Positions 20,182 to 29,005 of a stretch of 64,000 bases of DNA are shown here, piece by piece. The stretch lies in contig NZ_JALNMI010000003.1 in NCBI RefSeq assembly GCF_023156585.1, positions 372,001 to 436,000 of the forward strand, given 5' to 3'. A model generated the notes under the pieces. That model did no database searches. It was not told the origin of the DNA and saw only the letters and a list, made by a program, of their open reading frames with translations. The position numbers and the translations under genes are program-made. The stretch comes from Subsaxibacter sp. CAU 1640. GTDB taxonomy: Bacteria > Bacteroidota > Bacteroidia > Flavobacteriales > Flavobacteriaceae. How positions within the stretch are numbered: position 1 is the first letter of the stretch; every line of letters begins with the position of its first letter.

Positions 20182-20823
20182 ATGAAATATATACTTTTTG
20201 CATTCGTTTTATTGATTTCTTTCTCCACTCAAGCGCAAGATGGCGCAAAGGCAAAGGCACTTTTGAATGAGGTGAGCCAGAAAGTTAAGAGCTATAATAA
20301 CATCAGTATCGATTTTAAGTATGTCTTGAAAAACACCAGCGAGAACATCAATCAAGAAACTCGTGGTGATGTGGTCATTGAAGGTGATAAATACTTGTTG
20401 AACATCCTGGGAATAACAAGAATCTTTGATGGCAAAACATTATATACCATTAATCCTGAAGATGAAGAAGTGACCATTTCTAAAGACAATTCTGATGATG
20501 AAGGTACCATTACTCCTAGCAAAATGCTGTCGTTCTATAAAGATGGATATACCTATAAGATGGACATCGTTCAGAACGTCAATGGCAGAAAAATTCAATA
20601 TGTAAAATTGAGCCCTATTGACACTAATTCTGAAATCAAAAGTGTCTTGTTAGGTATCGATGCACAGACCAAACACATCTACAATCTTATTGAGACTGGC
20701 AAAAACGGCACACAGACAACCCTAACTGTTAATTCTTTTAAAACCAACGAGCCTATTTCAAAAGCCTTGTTTACTTTTGACAAAAATAAATATAAAGGCT
20801 ACTACATTAATAAGTTAGATTAA
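20182..20823 (+). CDS. lolA: LolA-like outer-membrane lipoprotein carrier
   Basis: 213 residues with signal peptide 1-19 (YILFAFVLLISFSTQAQ) and the LolA-type half-barrel: KAKALLNEVSQKVKSYNNISIDFKYVL, RGDVVIEGDKYLL, IFDGKTLYTINPEDEEV, YTYKMDIVQ. In proteobacteria LolA carries lipoproteins through the periplasm; Bacteroidota members are the same family but sequence-distant. Starts 21 bp after the ftsK stop and 21 bp before the LptF/G gene, so one operon with an envelope theme. Confidence 0.88.
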   Translation: MKYILFAFVLLISFSTQAQDGAKAKALLNEVSQKVKSYNNISIDFKYVLKNTSENINQETRGDVVIEGDKYLLNILGITRIFDGKTLYTINPEDEEVTISKDNSDDEGTITPSKMLSFYKDGYTYKMDIVQNVNGRKIQYVKLSPIDTNSEIKSVLLGIDAQTKHIYNLIETGKNGTQTTLTVNSFKTNEPISKALFTFDKNKYKGYYINKLD

Positions 20824-20844
20824 GGTTGTCGCTTATTCCAATCG

Positions 20845-22827
20845 ATGAAAATATTAGATAGGTACATACTCAAGACCTACTTGAAAACATTTATGAGCGT
20901 GTTTATAATACTCATGCTCATTTTTGTTTTACAGACGGTTTGGCTCTACATCAGCGAGTTGGCTGGTAAAGACCTTGATATGATGACCGTCGGGAAATTC
21001 TTGTTGTACTTTATGCCAAAGTTGATGCCTTTGGTATTGCCGCTCACTATCTTATTGTCATCCATTATGGTGTTTGGGAGCTTTGCCGAAAACTATGAGT
21101 TTGCCGCTATGAAATCAACTGGGATTTCATTACAGCGAGCTATGCGCGGCTTGAGCATCTTCATCGTGGGACTTGCCATCACGACTTTCTTTTTTGCCAA
21201 CAATGTAATTCCTTGGGCTGAATTTGAGTCTTACAATCTCCGTAAGAACATTGCACAACTAAAGCCTGCCATGGTGATAGCAGAAGGTCAGTTCAACGAG
21301 ATTGGGAACATCAACATTAAGGTGGACAAGAAAACAGGCGAACAAGGTCAGTTTTTGGAAAAAGTGGTAATGCACATCAAATCAGAGAAACGACTTGGTA
21401 ACTACAAAGTTATTATCGCTGAAAGGGGTGAATTGGTAAGCAATGAGAACTCAAACATCTTGCAATTGGTCTTGCATGATGGTCATTATTACGAAGAGAT
21501 TTTCAGCAAAGACCCAAAAGAATCTCAAAAGAAGCCGCATGCAAAGAGTTATTTTGAAACCTATACTATTAATGTAGATTTAGAAGCACTCAATAATGTT
21601 GATTTAGAAGAGAAAAGCTTTAGCGACCGATTCAATATGCTGAATGTAAGCGGATTGAATTATTACATTGACAGTCTTCAAACGGATAGAAAGAATGACT
21701 TAAAAGGTTTTTCGGATATTCTCTATTCAAGGTCAAACATCAATAGTCTCAACATTAATGTAGAAACCAAAAAAGATTCAATTTATAAAGGTGACTTCCT
21801 TTCTTTATTTGACACCAAAACAAAAAGTCAACTTTACAATTTGGCCATTAATACAGTTAACAGTACCAATCAAATAATCAGTACTAAACAACAAAATTTT
21901 CAATTTAAGCATAAGACGCTCAATAAACACATTATTGCATTACATGAAAAATATGCTTTGGGTTTTGCCTGTATCATCCTATTTTTTGTGGGCGCTCCTT
22001 TAGGTGCTTTGATTCGTAAAGGTGGGGTTGGGCTTCCTATGGTCATTGCCATTTTGCTCTTTCTTACCTACCACTTTATTGGAATATTTGCCAAAAACAG
22101 CTCGCAGGATGGTACGTTGAATCCGGTGTTTGCGACCTGGCTCTCCACTTTGATCATGTTGCCTCTAGGCATCTCGTTGACCAGACGTGCGACCAAAGAC
22201 AGAGGTCTGTTTGAATTCGGAAGTTATTTGGATCCTATCAAAAAGTTCTTGAAACTAAAACAAAAAGTCCTGTATGACGAAGACGGTAAGGACATTTCCT
22301 ATACATATTTTGAAGGCTATAGCGACGAGAAGTTGATTGACATTCTTAAAAATTATGATAGCTACAACTTCAACAAAGTCAGCAAGGCCAAGGCCTTTGC
22401 GGTGCTTGAAAAACGCGGTGTAAGATTTGATACGTTGGCTGCTCATGGCGTTGTGGTTGACGAGAACTTTATTTCATCCTCTGCTAGAGCTAAAGATTGT
22501 ATAGATTATTCAAGATTTGCCTTTATCTTTTATATTATAGGTATAGCGCTGCTTGTTCTTCACTTTGTGTTTAAGAACAATAAATTCCCAGAGTTTGCTG
22601 CTGCCTCACGAGATTTGAGCATTATCTCACTTTGTATCTATCTGCTTTATTTCGTAGTGACCTATATTCTAACGAAAAAATTCTATAAGCAATTCAATTT
22701 TAAAGTAAAACCTTTAAGTCTTCTATTGATGCTTTTTGGCTTTCCTTTTTATATGATTGCGCACTTCCTGTTGAGAAACAAGATACGCGAAGACTTAAAC
22801 CAAAGTGCTTTAGAAAATATAAATTAA
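20845..22827 (+). CDS. LptF/LptG-family LPS export permease
   Basis: 660 residues. Starts MKILDRYILKTYLKTF, the family opening. Three N-terminal helices (about 12-35, 55-78, 98-118), a periplasmic beta-jellyroll-type domain, then helices at about 370-390, 400-418, 425-440. Unlike proteobacterial LptF/G (about 360 aa) it continues for 200 residues with an extra soluble segment (DISYTYFEGYSDEKLIDIL) and three more hydrophobic segments, a long form common in Bacteroidota. Part of the ABC exporter that drives LPS to the outer membrane. Whether it plays the F or G role cannot be told. Confidence 0.9.
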   Translation: MKILDRYILKTYLKTFMSVFIILMLIFVLQTVWLYISELAGKDLDMMTVGKFLLYFMPKLMPLVLPLTILLSSIMVFGSFAENYEFAAMKSTGISLQRAMRGLSIFIVGLAITTFFFANNVIPWAEFESYNLRKNIAQLKPAMVIAEGQFNEIGNINIKVDKKTGEQGQFLEKVVMHIKSEKRLGNYKVIIAERGELVSNENSNILQLVLHDGHYYEEIFSKDPKESQKKPHAKSYFETYTINVDLEALNNVDLEEKSFSDRFNMLNVSGLNYYIDSLQTDRKNDLKGFSDILYSRSNINSLNINVETKKDSIYKGDFLSLFDTKTKSQLYNLAINTVNSTNQIISTKQQNFQFKHKTLNKHIIALHEKYALGFACIILFFVGAPLGALIRKGGVGLPMVIAILLFLTYHFIGIFAKNSSQDGTLNPVFATWLSTLIMLPLGISLTRRATKDRGLFEFGSYLDPIKKFLKLKQKVLYDEDGKDISYTYFEGYSDEKLIDILKNYDSYNFNKVSKAKAFAVLEKRGVRFDTLAAHGVVVDENFISSSARAKDCIDYSRFAFIFYIIGIALLVLHFVFKNNKFPEFAAASRDLSIISLCIYLLYFVVTYILTKKFYKQFNFKVKPLSLLLMLFGFPFYMIAHFLLRNKIREDLNQSALENIN

Positions 22828-22839
22828 GCCGTATCTTTG
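22809..22839 (+). promoter_or_regulatory. Promoter of ribB, inside the end of the permease gene
   Basis: TTTA (22809-22812), 19 bases, TATCTTTG (22832-22839), the last a perfect TAnnTTTG. It overlaps the last codons of the upstream gene and lies 18 bp before the ribB ATG, so ribB can be expressed apart from the ftsK-lolA run. Confidence 0.6.
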
Positions 22840-22857
22840 CGCATAATTTATCGTAAC

Positions 22858-24006
22858 ATGAATACTACTGTTTTGGAATCAAAAGTACAGCTCAATACCA
22901 TAGCAGAAGCCATAGATGACATCAAAAAAGGAAAAGTCATTATTGTGGTGGACGATGAAAACCGTGAAAATGAAGGCGATTTTATTGCCGCTGCCGAAAT
23001 GGTCTCTCCCGAGATGATCAACTTTATGGCGAAACACGGTCGTGGTCTTATTTGTGCGCCTCTTACCGAAGACCGTTGCGAAGAGCTAGACCTGACCATG
23101 ATGGTACAAAATAACACTGTATTACATCATACCCAGTTTACCGTATCGGTTGATTTGATAGGTCATGGTTGTACTACGGGTATTTCGGTGCACGATAGGT
23201 CAAAGACCATCAAAGCATTGGTAAATTCTGATACGAAACCACATCATCTTGGAAGACCAGGACACATTTTTCCGCTACGCGCGAAGAATGGCGGTGTGTT
23301 GAGACGTACAGGGCATACCGAAGCCGCTGTAGATCTGGCGCGTTTGGCGGGCTATCAACCAGCAGGAATTTTGGTCGAAATCTTGAATGAAGATGGTACC
23401 ATGGCGCGCTTACCGCAATTGATGGAAGTGGCAAAGAAATTCGACTTGAAAATCATTTCCATTGAAGATTTGGTCGCGTACCGTATGGAGCATGACTCAC
23501 TCATTGAGAAAAAGGAAGACTTTGACATTGAAACACGCTTTGGACACTACCGTTTGCGAGCTTATGAGCAGACCACCAATCACCAGATACACATTGCACT
23601 TACCAAAGGACACTGGACTGCTGACGAACCTGTTTTAACACGTGTGAATGCCACGCTCGTCAACAATGATATTCTTGGAACGCTTACCAACAATGCCGAT
23701 GAAAAGCTGGACGATATGTTTAAGGTCGTGAACGATGCTGGTAAGGGCGCCATCATTTTCATTAACCAGCAGGCAGAAAGCATGAACTTACTGAAACGTC
23801 TTAACTTGCTGAAAGAATCTCAAGTTGAGGGCAAAGTGGTAAAGGCACCAAGTATTGAGATGGACTCTAAAGACTTCGGCATCGGCGCACAGATACTGCA
23901 CGATTTAAAAATACATAAGCTGCGCCTTATCAGCAACAGCCAACAAACCAAACGTGTTGGGATGATAGGCTATGGATTGGAGATTATGGAATACGTTAGT
24001 TATTAA
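22858..24006 (+). CDS. ribB: 3,4-dihydroxy-2-butanone-4-phosphate synthase with a degenerate GTP cyclohydrolase II domain
   Basis: 382 residues from MNTTVLESK; the frame is open 21 bp further up but that start overlaps the promoter. N-terminal RibB domain (1 to about 205) is complete: VDDENRENEGDF, the phosphate-site and metal residues around HTQFTVSVD, GHIFPLRAKNGGVLRRTGHTEAAVDL. The C-terminal half has the GTP cyclohydrolase II fold (HIALTKG, DILGTL, GYGLEI) but lacks the three zinc cysteines and the catalytic Arg/Asp loop, reading DILGTLTNNADEKLDD where CRCDCG-like sequence is expected. So it should make the four-carbon riboflavin precursor only; a separate RibA is needed. Confidence 0.92.
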   Translation: MNTTVLESKVQLNTIAEAIDDIKKGKVIIVVDDENRENEGDFIAAAEMVSPEMINFMAKHGRGLICAPLTEDRCEELDLTMMVQNNTVLHHTQFTVSVDLIGHGCTTGISVHDRSKTIKALVNSDTKPHHLGRPGHIFPLRAKNGGVLRRTGHTEAAVDLARLAGYQPAGILVEILNEDGTMARLPQLMEVAKKFDLKIISIEDLVAYRMEHDSLIEKKEDFDIETRFGHYRLRAYEQTTNHQIHIALTKGHWTADEPVLTRVNATLVNNDILGTLTNNADEKLDDMFKVVNDAGKGAIIFINQQAESMNLLKRLNLLKESQVEGKVVKAPSIEMDSKDFGIGAQILHDLKIHKLRLISNSQQTKRVGMIGYGLEIMEYVSY

Positions 24007-24037
24007 ATAGGGTTTATAACTGATAAAAAAACAAAAC

Positions 24038-24535
24038 ATGACCCAGCAACCCAAACAACCACTAACGCCAAAGGGCTATGTAGCCATTAACAAAATGCTT
24101 CACACTATGTTCTTGACCGCTATGATAGGCTTCGCAGTAGTTGTGTCAGTACTTACAGATTCATGGCAGATAGTTTTAGACTTTAGTGATATCTTCATGA
24201 TCATTGTACCCATCGTAGCAGTGTCAGGTTTGATGCTCTCAAGAGTTGTGTTCAATAAACAGTTGGAAACAGTGCAATCATTGACAGATCTAAAATCAAA
24301 AATGGAGCGTTACCAAACTGCCCGTTTGATTATGTATGCTTTGATAGAAGGTCCTGCCCTGTTCGCCTTGGTTTTGTTTTTAAATTCAGAAAATGCGTTC
24401 TTCCTTTTGATAGCTTTAGGTATGATTTTATACTTTATAATTCTTAAACCTACAAGCCACGGTGTCGAAACCGATTTGCACCTCACGCCTGCCATGCGCC
24501 AACAGTTCAGAAATCAAAACGAAGCTATACTATAA
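24038..24535 (+). CDS. Four-helix integral membrane protein, unknown function
   Basis: 165 residues. Hydrophobic helices at about 23-43, 50-68, 98-116 and 118-134; short charged ends, with C-terminal TDLHLTPAMRQQFRNQNEAIL. Similar small proteins follow ribB or LptF/G genes in flavobacteria, but I recognise no named family. It starts 31 bp after ribB on the same strand, so probably the last gene of that transcript. Start ATG follows an A-rich stretch (aaaaaaacaaaac). Confidence 0.72.
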   Translation: MTQQPKQPLTPKGYVAINKMLHTMFLTAMIGFAVVVSVLTDSWQIVLDFSDIFMIIVPIVAVSGLMLSRVVFNKQLETVQSLTDLKSKMERYQTARLIMYALIEGPALFALVLFLNSENAFFLLIALGMILYFIILKPTSHGVETDLHLTPAMRQQFRNQNEAIL

Positions 24536-24649
24536 ATAAGTTTCACGTATGTAAAGCATCTAATTTCTTCAAAAATTCTGACGAGTGTTACATTACGAAA
24601 TGTATTGAGTATAGAAATCCATTCGTTGACGACAAAAGATATTACCTTT

Positions 24650-24963
24650 ACGTCAGAAATTAAATCATTAACTACATATACAAACTCGATGAACACGATA
24701 GTAACAATGTTAACTACGGTAATTATATCGTTCACAACACTAATAAATTCATCTACCAAAAGAGTTGCAAAGCTTACAACAGGTATTAAATCGTTGATGC
24801 ATAAATAAAATCTTCAACTACAAGAATTACAAAACGTACTACAGTAATTATATCGTTCAAACCAATAATAAATTTATCTACCAAAAGAATTGTAATGTCA
24901 ACTAAAGGAGTAATACCGTTGAACATCGAAGTTGAGACATTCATAACGTAATTTTAATTATTA
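24650..24963. repeat. Degenerate tandem array with 21-bp unit and 63-bp higher-order period
   Basis: Within the 644 bp gene-poor gap 24536-25179, copies start near 24650, 24713, 24776, 24838 and 24901, i.e. every 62-63 bp, and each splits into three 21-bp segments of the form acnacnnnaatnaatnnntt. The best pair, 24713 and 24838, shares ACTAC(G/A)GTAATTATATCG. The plus strand reads as heptads of SLTTxIx type (ORF 24605-24808, 67 codons) and the minus strand as VVNDIIx-type heptads. Neither looks like a normal gene; it may be a decayed heptad-repeat gene or slippage-born satellite. Confidence 0.7.
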
Positions 24964-25179
24964 GTAACAGAACTTATATCGCGAACTTTAAGCTTTTAAT
25001 GCAGTTAACAATATTTATTTCTATAGCAAATTTAGACTTAATCACTCCGTAGCTTATAGTCAAGAAATAATTTTTAATAGCTCTATAAGACAGCACTGGC
25101 TTATATAATTATTTTATTATATTTATAATTATGTCTTAATAATGTCAAAACATCATTAGCAACTTTTGGAAATGATTAT

Positions 25180-26811
25180 ATGAAAAAAACAATACTAATT
25201 TTAATTCACCTGTTTCTAACTAAAATAATATACGCCCAAGTCTGTCAACTAGATTTTACCTTTGGATCAAATGGTATTGTTATTACTGACATTTATAATA
25301 GTGGTTCTAGAGACGAAGCATTTTCAGTTATTTTAACTGAAAATGAAACGAAAATCCTTGCTATAGGAAGAACTTTTACTAGCTCGGAAAATATTGACAT
25401 TGCGTTGGTTCAATACAATCTTGATGGTTCGCTAGACACGTCTTTCGGAACAAATGGTCAAGTTATTATGGACCTTTCTGGAAACATGGACGTAGCTAAT
25501 TCCGCTCTATTGCAAGCCGACAATAAGATTCTTATAGTTGGTGAAACTACTAATGCACATAGAGATCTTTTCGTAGCACGTCTTCACCCTGATGGAGCTT
25601 TAGATACATCATTCGGTGTTAATGGAATTTTTATATACGACAATGGATACAGAAATATTGGCAAAAAATTAGCATTTACTCCTGATAACAAGATTATGGT
25701 TGGAGGTGAAGTTAATTCTAACTATGCACTGCTTCGTTTAACATCTGATGGAAATTTAGATACAACTTTTAATGCCGACGGAATAGTCACAACGGATTTA
25801 AATGCTCCTACATCTGAATGGAACGAAATGCATGATATGATAATACAACCTGATGGAAAAATCTTGGTTGGTGGGGAGAGTCAATTAATTGAAAATTGTG
25901 AAGATTATTATTATACAGATAGAGCCCTACTTAGATATAATACAAATGGTGTTCTAGATTGGACATTTGGTAATGGTGGAGTTATTTACGGCTCGTATCT
26001 AGGTGCATGTGGTTATAATGACACTATTCAGTCAATAAACCTTCTGCCTGACGGCAAAATTATAACAGTAGGTTATTTGTTCAATTATTACATCTCTGGG
26101 TCTTATTACGTTGCCGTTCAAAAATTCAATTCAAATGGCACTTTAGATACAGGCTTTGGGACCAACGGCTCTACTTATTTGAATAATTTTGGCGAAGGTA
26201 ACGATTCTACTATACAAAGAGGGGAGGGTAACGATTCTATCATACAAGAAGATGGTAAAATAATTATAGCTGGCTATTATACATATTCTTCTCCAACACT
26301 TCCATTGCAAGCAAATTTCCGCTTGTTTCGTTTAGATAGTAATGGGGCTTTTGACAATACCTTTGGCAATGTAAATGCATCATATGCTACTGTAGATACG
26401 GACATAAATAACAATTCCTATGATATTTGCACAAGCTTGCTCCGTCAATCAAATGACAAATTAATATTGGCAGGATCTACCAGGCCTAATTATCCATCAT
26501 CAAATTATGACTTCACTCTAGCCAGATATATTGTTTCAGACGCCTTGGGTACGCCAGATAATTTAACTGACAACCCTTACTACACAGTCTATCCAAATCC
26601 TTTTAGCAATAACATAAAACTTAAAGGAGTAAGTACTTTAGACACTTTTGTTAACATAGAAATATGTTCAGCCGAGGGTAAAAAAGTTAAAACAATTACA
26701 AACTATAATTTACAGAATGAGTTAGACTTGTCATCCTTTAAAAATGGTATATATTTTCTCAAAATATATAATCAATCGGGCATTCAAGTTATTAAGATAA
26801 TTAAATACTAA
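25180..26811 (+). CDS. Secreted delta-60 repeat protein with T9SS type A sorting domain
   Basis: 543 residues. Signal peptide 1-19 (MKKTILILIHLFLTKIIYAQ). Residues about 22-460 carry six to eight delta-60 repeats, each with a variant of DGSLDTSFGTNGQV and DNKILIVGE, expected to fold as a beta-propeller. The C-terminus (about 465-543) is a T9SS sorting domain: YTVYPNPFSNNIKL, then ICSAEGKKV, then LSSFKNGIYFLKI and terminal KIIKY, so the protein should cross the outer membrane and be released or surface-attached. A 30-bp in-frame tandem duplication at 26191-26250 gives GEGNDSTIQR GEGNDSIIQE. Confidence 0.9.
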   Translation: MKKTILILIHLFLTKIIYAQVCQLDFTFGSNGIVITDIYNSGSRDEAFSVILTENETKILAIGRTFTSSENIDIALVQYNLDGSLDTSFGTNGQVIMDLSGNMDVANSALLQADNKILIVGETTNAHRDLFVARLHPDGALDTSFGVNGIFIYDNGYRNIGKKLAFTPDNKIMVGGEVNSNYALLRLTSDGNLDTTFNADGIVTTDLNAPTSEWNEMHDMIIQPDGKILVGGESQLIENCEDYYYTDRALLRYNTNGVLDWTFGNGGVIYGSYLGACGYNDTIQSINLLPDGKIITVGYLFNYYISGSYYVAVQKFNSNGTLDTGFGTNGSTYLNNFGEGNDSTIQRGEGNDSIIQEDGKIIIAGYYTYSSPTLPLQANFRLFRLDSNGAFDNTFGNVNASYATVDTDINNNSYDICTSLLRQSNDKLILAGSTRPNYPSSNYDFTLARYIVSDALGTPDNLTDNPYYTVYPNPFSNNIKLKGVSTLDTFVNIEICSAEGKKVKTITNYNLQNELDLSSFKNGIYFLKIYNQSGIQVIKIIKY

Positions 26812-26938
26812 AGATTTAATTCAATATTTGAATGAACCATTTTATTCACATATATCTTGTAAAAACTAATCTGTAAGCTATCAGATATGGTATTTCAAAT
26901 AAGACTTATTTCCTACGGAAACAAACTTCGTTTTATAA

Positions 26939-27499
26939 ATGAATAAATACAAAACCATCGAAGTTAATGACTATGAAAAAATGCTAAAGGAAATTAGCGC
27001 TACTAATGCATTAGATTTTGAAAAACACGATTTATTTATTTTTGGAAGTGGTGGACAAGACAGAAAATTTTATTCTGAATTAAGAACGAATCCGAAATAT
27101 GAAGTACTCTGGTCAGGTTGGTCTGGACCCAAATGGACAAAATTTCTCTCATTCATTCCAGGACAAGCAGGACTTGTTAGAATATTAGATCAAAGCTCTT
27201 TTTACGAGTTATATAATGAACTGGCAGTTTATAGCGTTTCAGATGCCATCTATTTAAGAAAGCAATTAACAGACGAATTAACCCAACAGGTAAAAAATAA
27301 AACTTCTAGCATCAATTTTGAATCATTTCTTGAAAACGAACCAATCTCATCCGTTTTAACTTCAGAAACCAATGACACCCTGATAGAAAATGGCAAAGAA
27401 AAGTTTTTATACGAGTACATATTTGGCAGAGAGCTAAACCAGTCCTTAAAAAACATGATCAGACGCAAAAACGAGGATGCCACAAAACTCCACCTCTAG
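26939..27499 (+). CDS. Hypothetical cytoplasmic protein
   Basis: 186 residues, no signal peptide or membrane segment. Conspicuous parts: HDLFIFGSGGQDRKFYSELRTNPKYEVLW near residue 35, then WSGPKWTKFLSFIPGQAGLVRILDQ, and a charged helical C-terminus ending RRKNEDATKLHL. I do not recognise a family. Its 3' end lies 28 bp upstream of the next gene's chosen start, on the same strand. Codon use is AT-rich like the delta-60 gene, unlike the C-rich genes that follow. Confidence 0.6.
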   Translation: MNKYKTIEVNDYEKMLKEISATNALDFEKHDLFIFGSGGQDRKFYSELRTNPKYEVLWSGWSGPKWTKFLSFIPGQAGLVRILDQSSFYELYNELAVYSVSDAIYLRKQLTDELTQQVKNKTSSINFESFLENEPISSVLTSETNDTLIENGKEKFLYEYIFGRELNQSLKNMIRRKNEDATKLHL

Positions 27500-27527
27500 C
27501 CCACTCATTCAAACTCCTCCAAAACCC

Positions 27528-28049
27528 ATGCCTCACCTCACAGCAGCCATACTAACCTCCCTCATCACGGGGATTGTCCTATGGTATTCCGAAATACAAT
27601 CAAACAAAAGACAGAAAAAAGACATATCAGGCAAATATGTCTTGAGAGCTAGTTTAATCTATAAAATCACTGGAATAGTCACCACCATCATCGGACTTAC
27701 ATTCACCAACCTCATGATCTTAAATTGGAACGACGACATACAAATAATAGCACCCATCGTTTCAGGTATGTTTTTGATTCCTGGCGTCGCCATTACCATG
27801 TTTTATTATAACTATAGAGTGGAGTTCGATGACACCAGAATTACCGTTACCAATTGGAAAGCCACAAAAAAAACCTTCCATTGGCACCAATTATCAAAAG
27901 TTCGCTACCTAGGCTCATTAAAATGCCTCTACTTAAAATCCAGCACACACAGCACATACATCAACCAAGATTCCGTCGGATTTATTAACTTTATGGAAAT
28001 GCTCGAATCACAAACCAATTATACAGCCAAAACATTGAAAATCAAATAA
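27528..28049 (+). CDS. Two-helix membrane protein with PH-like C-terminal domain
   Basis: 173 residues starting MPHLTAAILTSLITG. Helix 1 about 4-20, then a lysine/arginine-rich turn (QSNKRQKKD), helices about 38-62 and 68-88, and a soluble beta-rich tail (YNYRVEFDDTRITVTNWKATKKTFHWHQLSKVRYL) resembling bacterial PH-type domains found on small membrane proteins. That assignment is by pattern only. The longer frame from 27477 is read through the end of the preceding gene and has a poor N-terminus. The coding strand is notably A/C-rich. Confidence 0.62.
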   Translation: MPHLTAAILTSLITGIVLWYSEIQSNKRQKKDISGKYVLRASLIYKITGIVTTIIGLTFTNLMILNWNDDIQIIAPIVSGMFLIPGVAITMFYYNYRVEFDDTRITVTNWKATKKTFHWHQLSKVRYLGSLKCLYLKSSTHSTYINQDSVGFINFMEMLESQTNYTAKTLKIK

Positions 28050-28102
28050 AGATACCACCTATTTTAACTTGTAGCCACTGCAGTGACCTTTAATTTAAAA
28101 AA

Positions 28103-29005
28103 ATGAAAACATCCATTATCAACAGTACCATACTAGGCATGGCATTTTTCTTCCTCGCGTCATCTGCCTTTGCTCATCCTACAGGAAATATGGTAACCAT
28201 TGGCGACGCCGTGGTATGGTCGTATATAAATCCACTAAACGACCCAAACCATTATGCATGTGTGATGATCTATACACGAGGCTCCCAACCAAAGGTCTAT
28301 TTGCAATCTGAATATACGGCCAGCGATTTTATGCTCTATAGCAAGCAAAACGAACTCTACATCATCGAAAGACGGTTTTTGCAGGCAACTAATGAATTTC
28401 AAGTCAGAGTCCTAAAAGCTACAATCGATAAACAGCCCACAGTTATATGGGATTGGTTCAAAGACCATTACAGAATAGGAGAAGGCGGTTTCTTCATGCG
28501 TTCAGACCATGAAATGGTTTTTGCAAAATACCCCGACGCATATAACCTTAAAAAAGGTGAACAGCCCACCACCTATTTCCAATTCGAGCATCCCATTAAA
28601 AGAATCCGCGCAGTAGAGCATAACCAAATCCTTTTATTGGCCGATAACGCCTGTTATCTGGTAGATCAAAACGGAAAAATCCTAAAACAATGGAATGACC
28701 TCATTGACCAAAAAGTGAAACACCCACCTATGAACCACAATCAAGTGTTCGATGCCGACTATTCTAATGGAGAATTACTGCTATCCTATTGGGGCAAACG
28801 ATGTTTCGATGTCATCGATTCAAACAGAAAACGCTATACCATTCTTCAACAATCCGAACCATTGGTACCACACTGGGTCGCCTTTTGGAACAAAGAAAAA
28901 TTACTATTTTCATCCAGATTAATTTTCGACGGTACCACCCCACAGCCCCACTTAACCCTACTCAACCCACAAAACAATCAAACACTCCTATGGACCACAC
29001 CATAA
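28103..29005 (+). CDS. Hypothetical exported protein
   Basis: 300 residues. Signal peptide 1-24 (FFFLASSAFA, cleavage before HPTGN). The mature part is a chain of short beta-like strands (GDAVVWSYINPL, HNQILLLADNACYLVDQNGKIL, SNGELLLSYWGKRCFDVIDSNRK) compatible with a beta-propeller, without a recognisable family signature. It overlaps the start of the TraB/GumN-like gene by 16 bp, so the two are translationally coupled and may act together outside the cytoplasm. A/C-rich coding strand. Confidence 0.65.
   Translation: MKTSIINSTILGMAFFFLASSAFAHPTGNMVTIGDAVVWSYINPLNDPNHYACVMIYTRGSQPKVYLQSEYTASDFMLYSKQNELYIIERRFLQATNEFQVRVLKATIDKQPTVIWDWFKDHYRIGEGGFFMRSDHEMVFAKYPDAYNLKKGEQPTTYFQFEHPIKRIRAVEHNQILLLADNACYLVDQNGKILKQWNDLIDQKVKHPPMNHNQVFDADYSNGELLLSYWGKRCFDVIDSNRKRYTILQQSEPLVPHWVAFWNKEKLLFSSRLIFDGTTPQPHLTLLNPQNNQTLLWTTP

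Noticed and set aside
22858-24006. Functional bifunctional RibBA
   Set aside because: The zinc-binding cysteines and catalytic loop of GTP cyclohydrolase II are absent.
24514-24808. Two overlapping small proteins (plus 67 aa, minus 81 aa)
   Set aside because: Both are heptad readings of the degenerate 21-bp array; neither has a convincing start or homologue.
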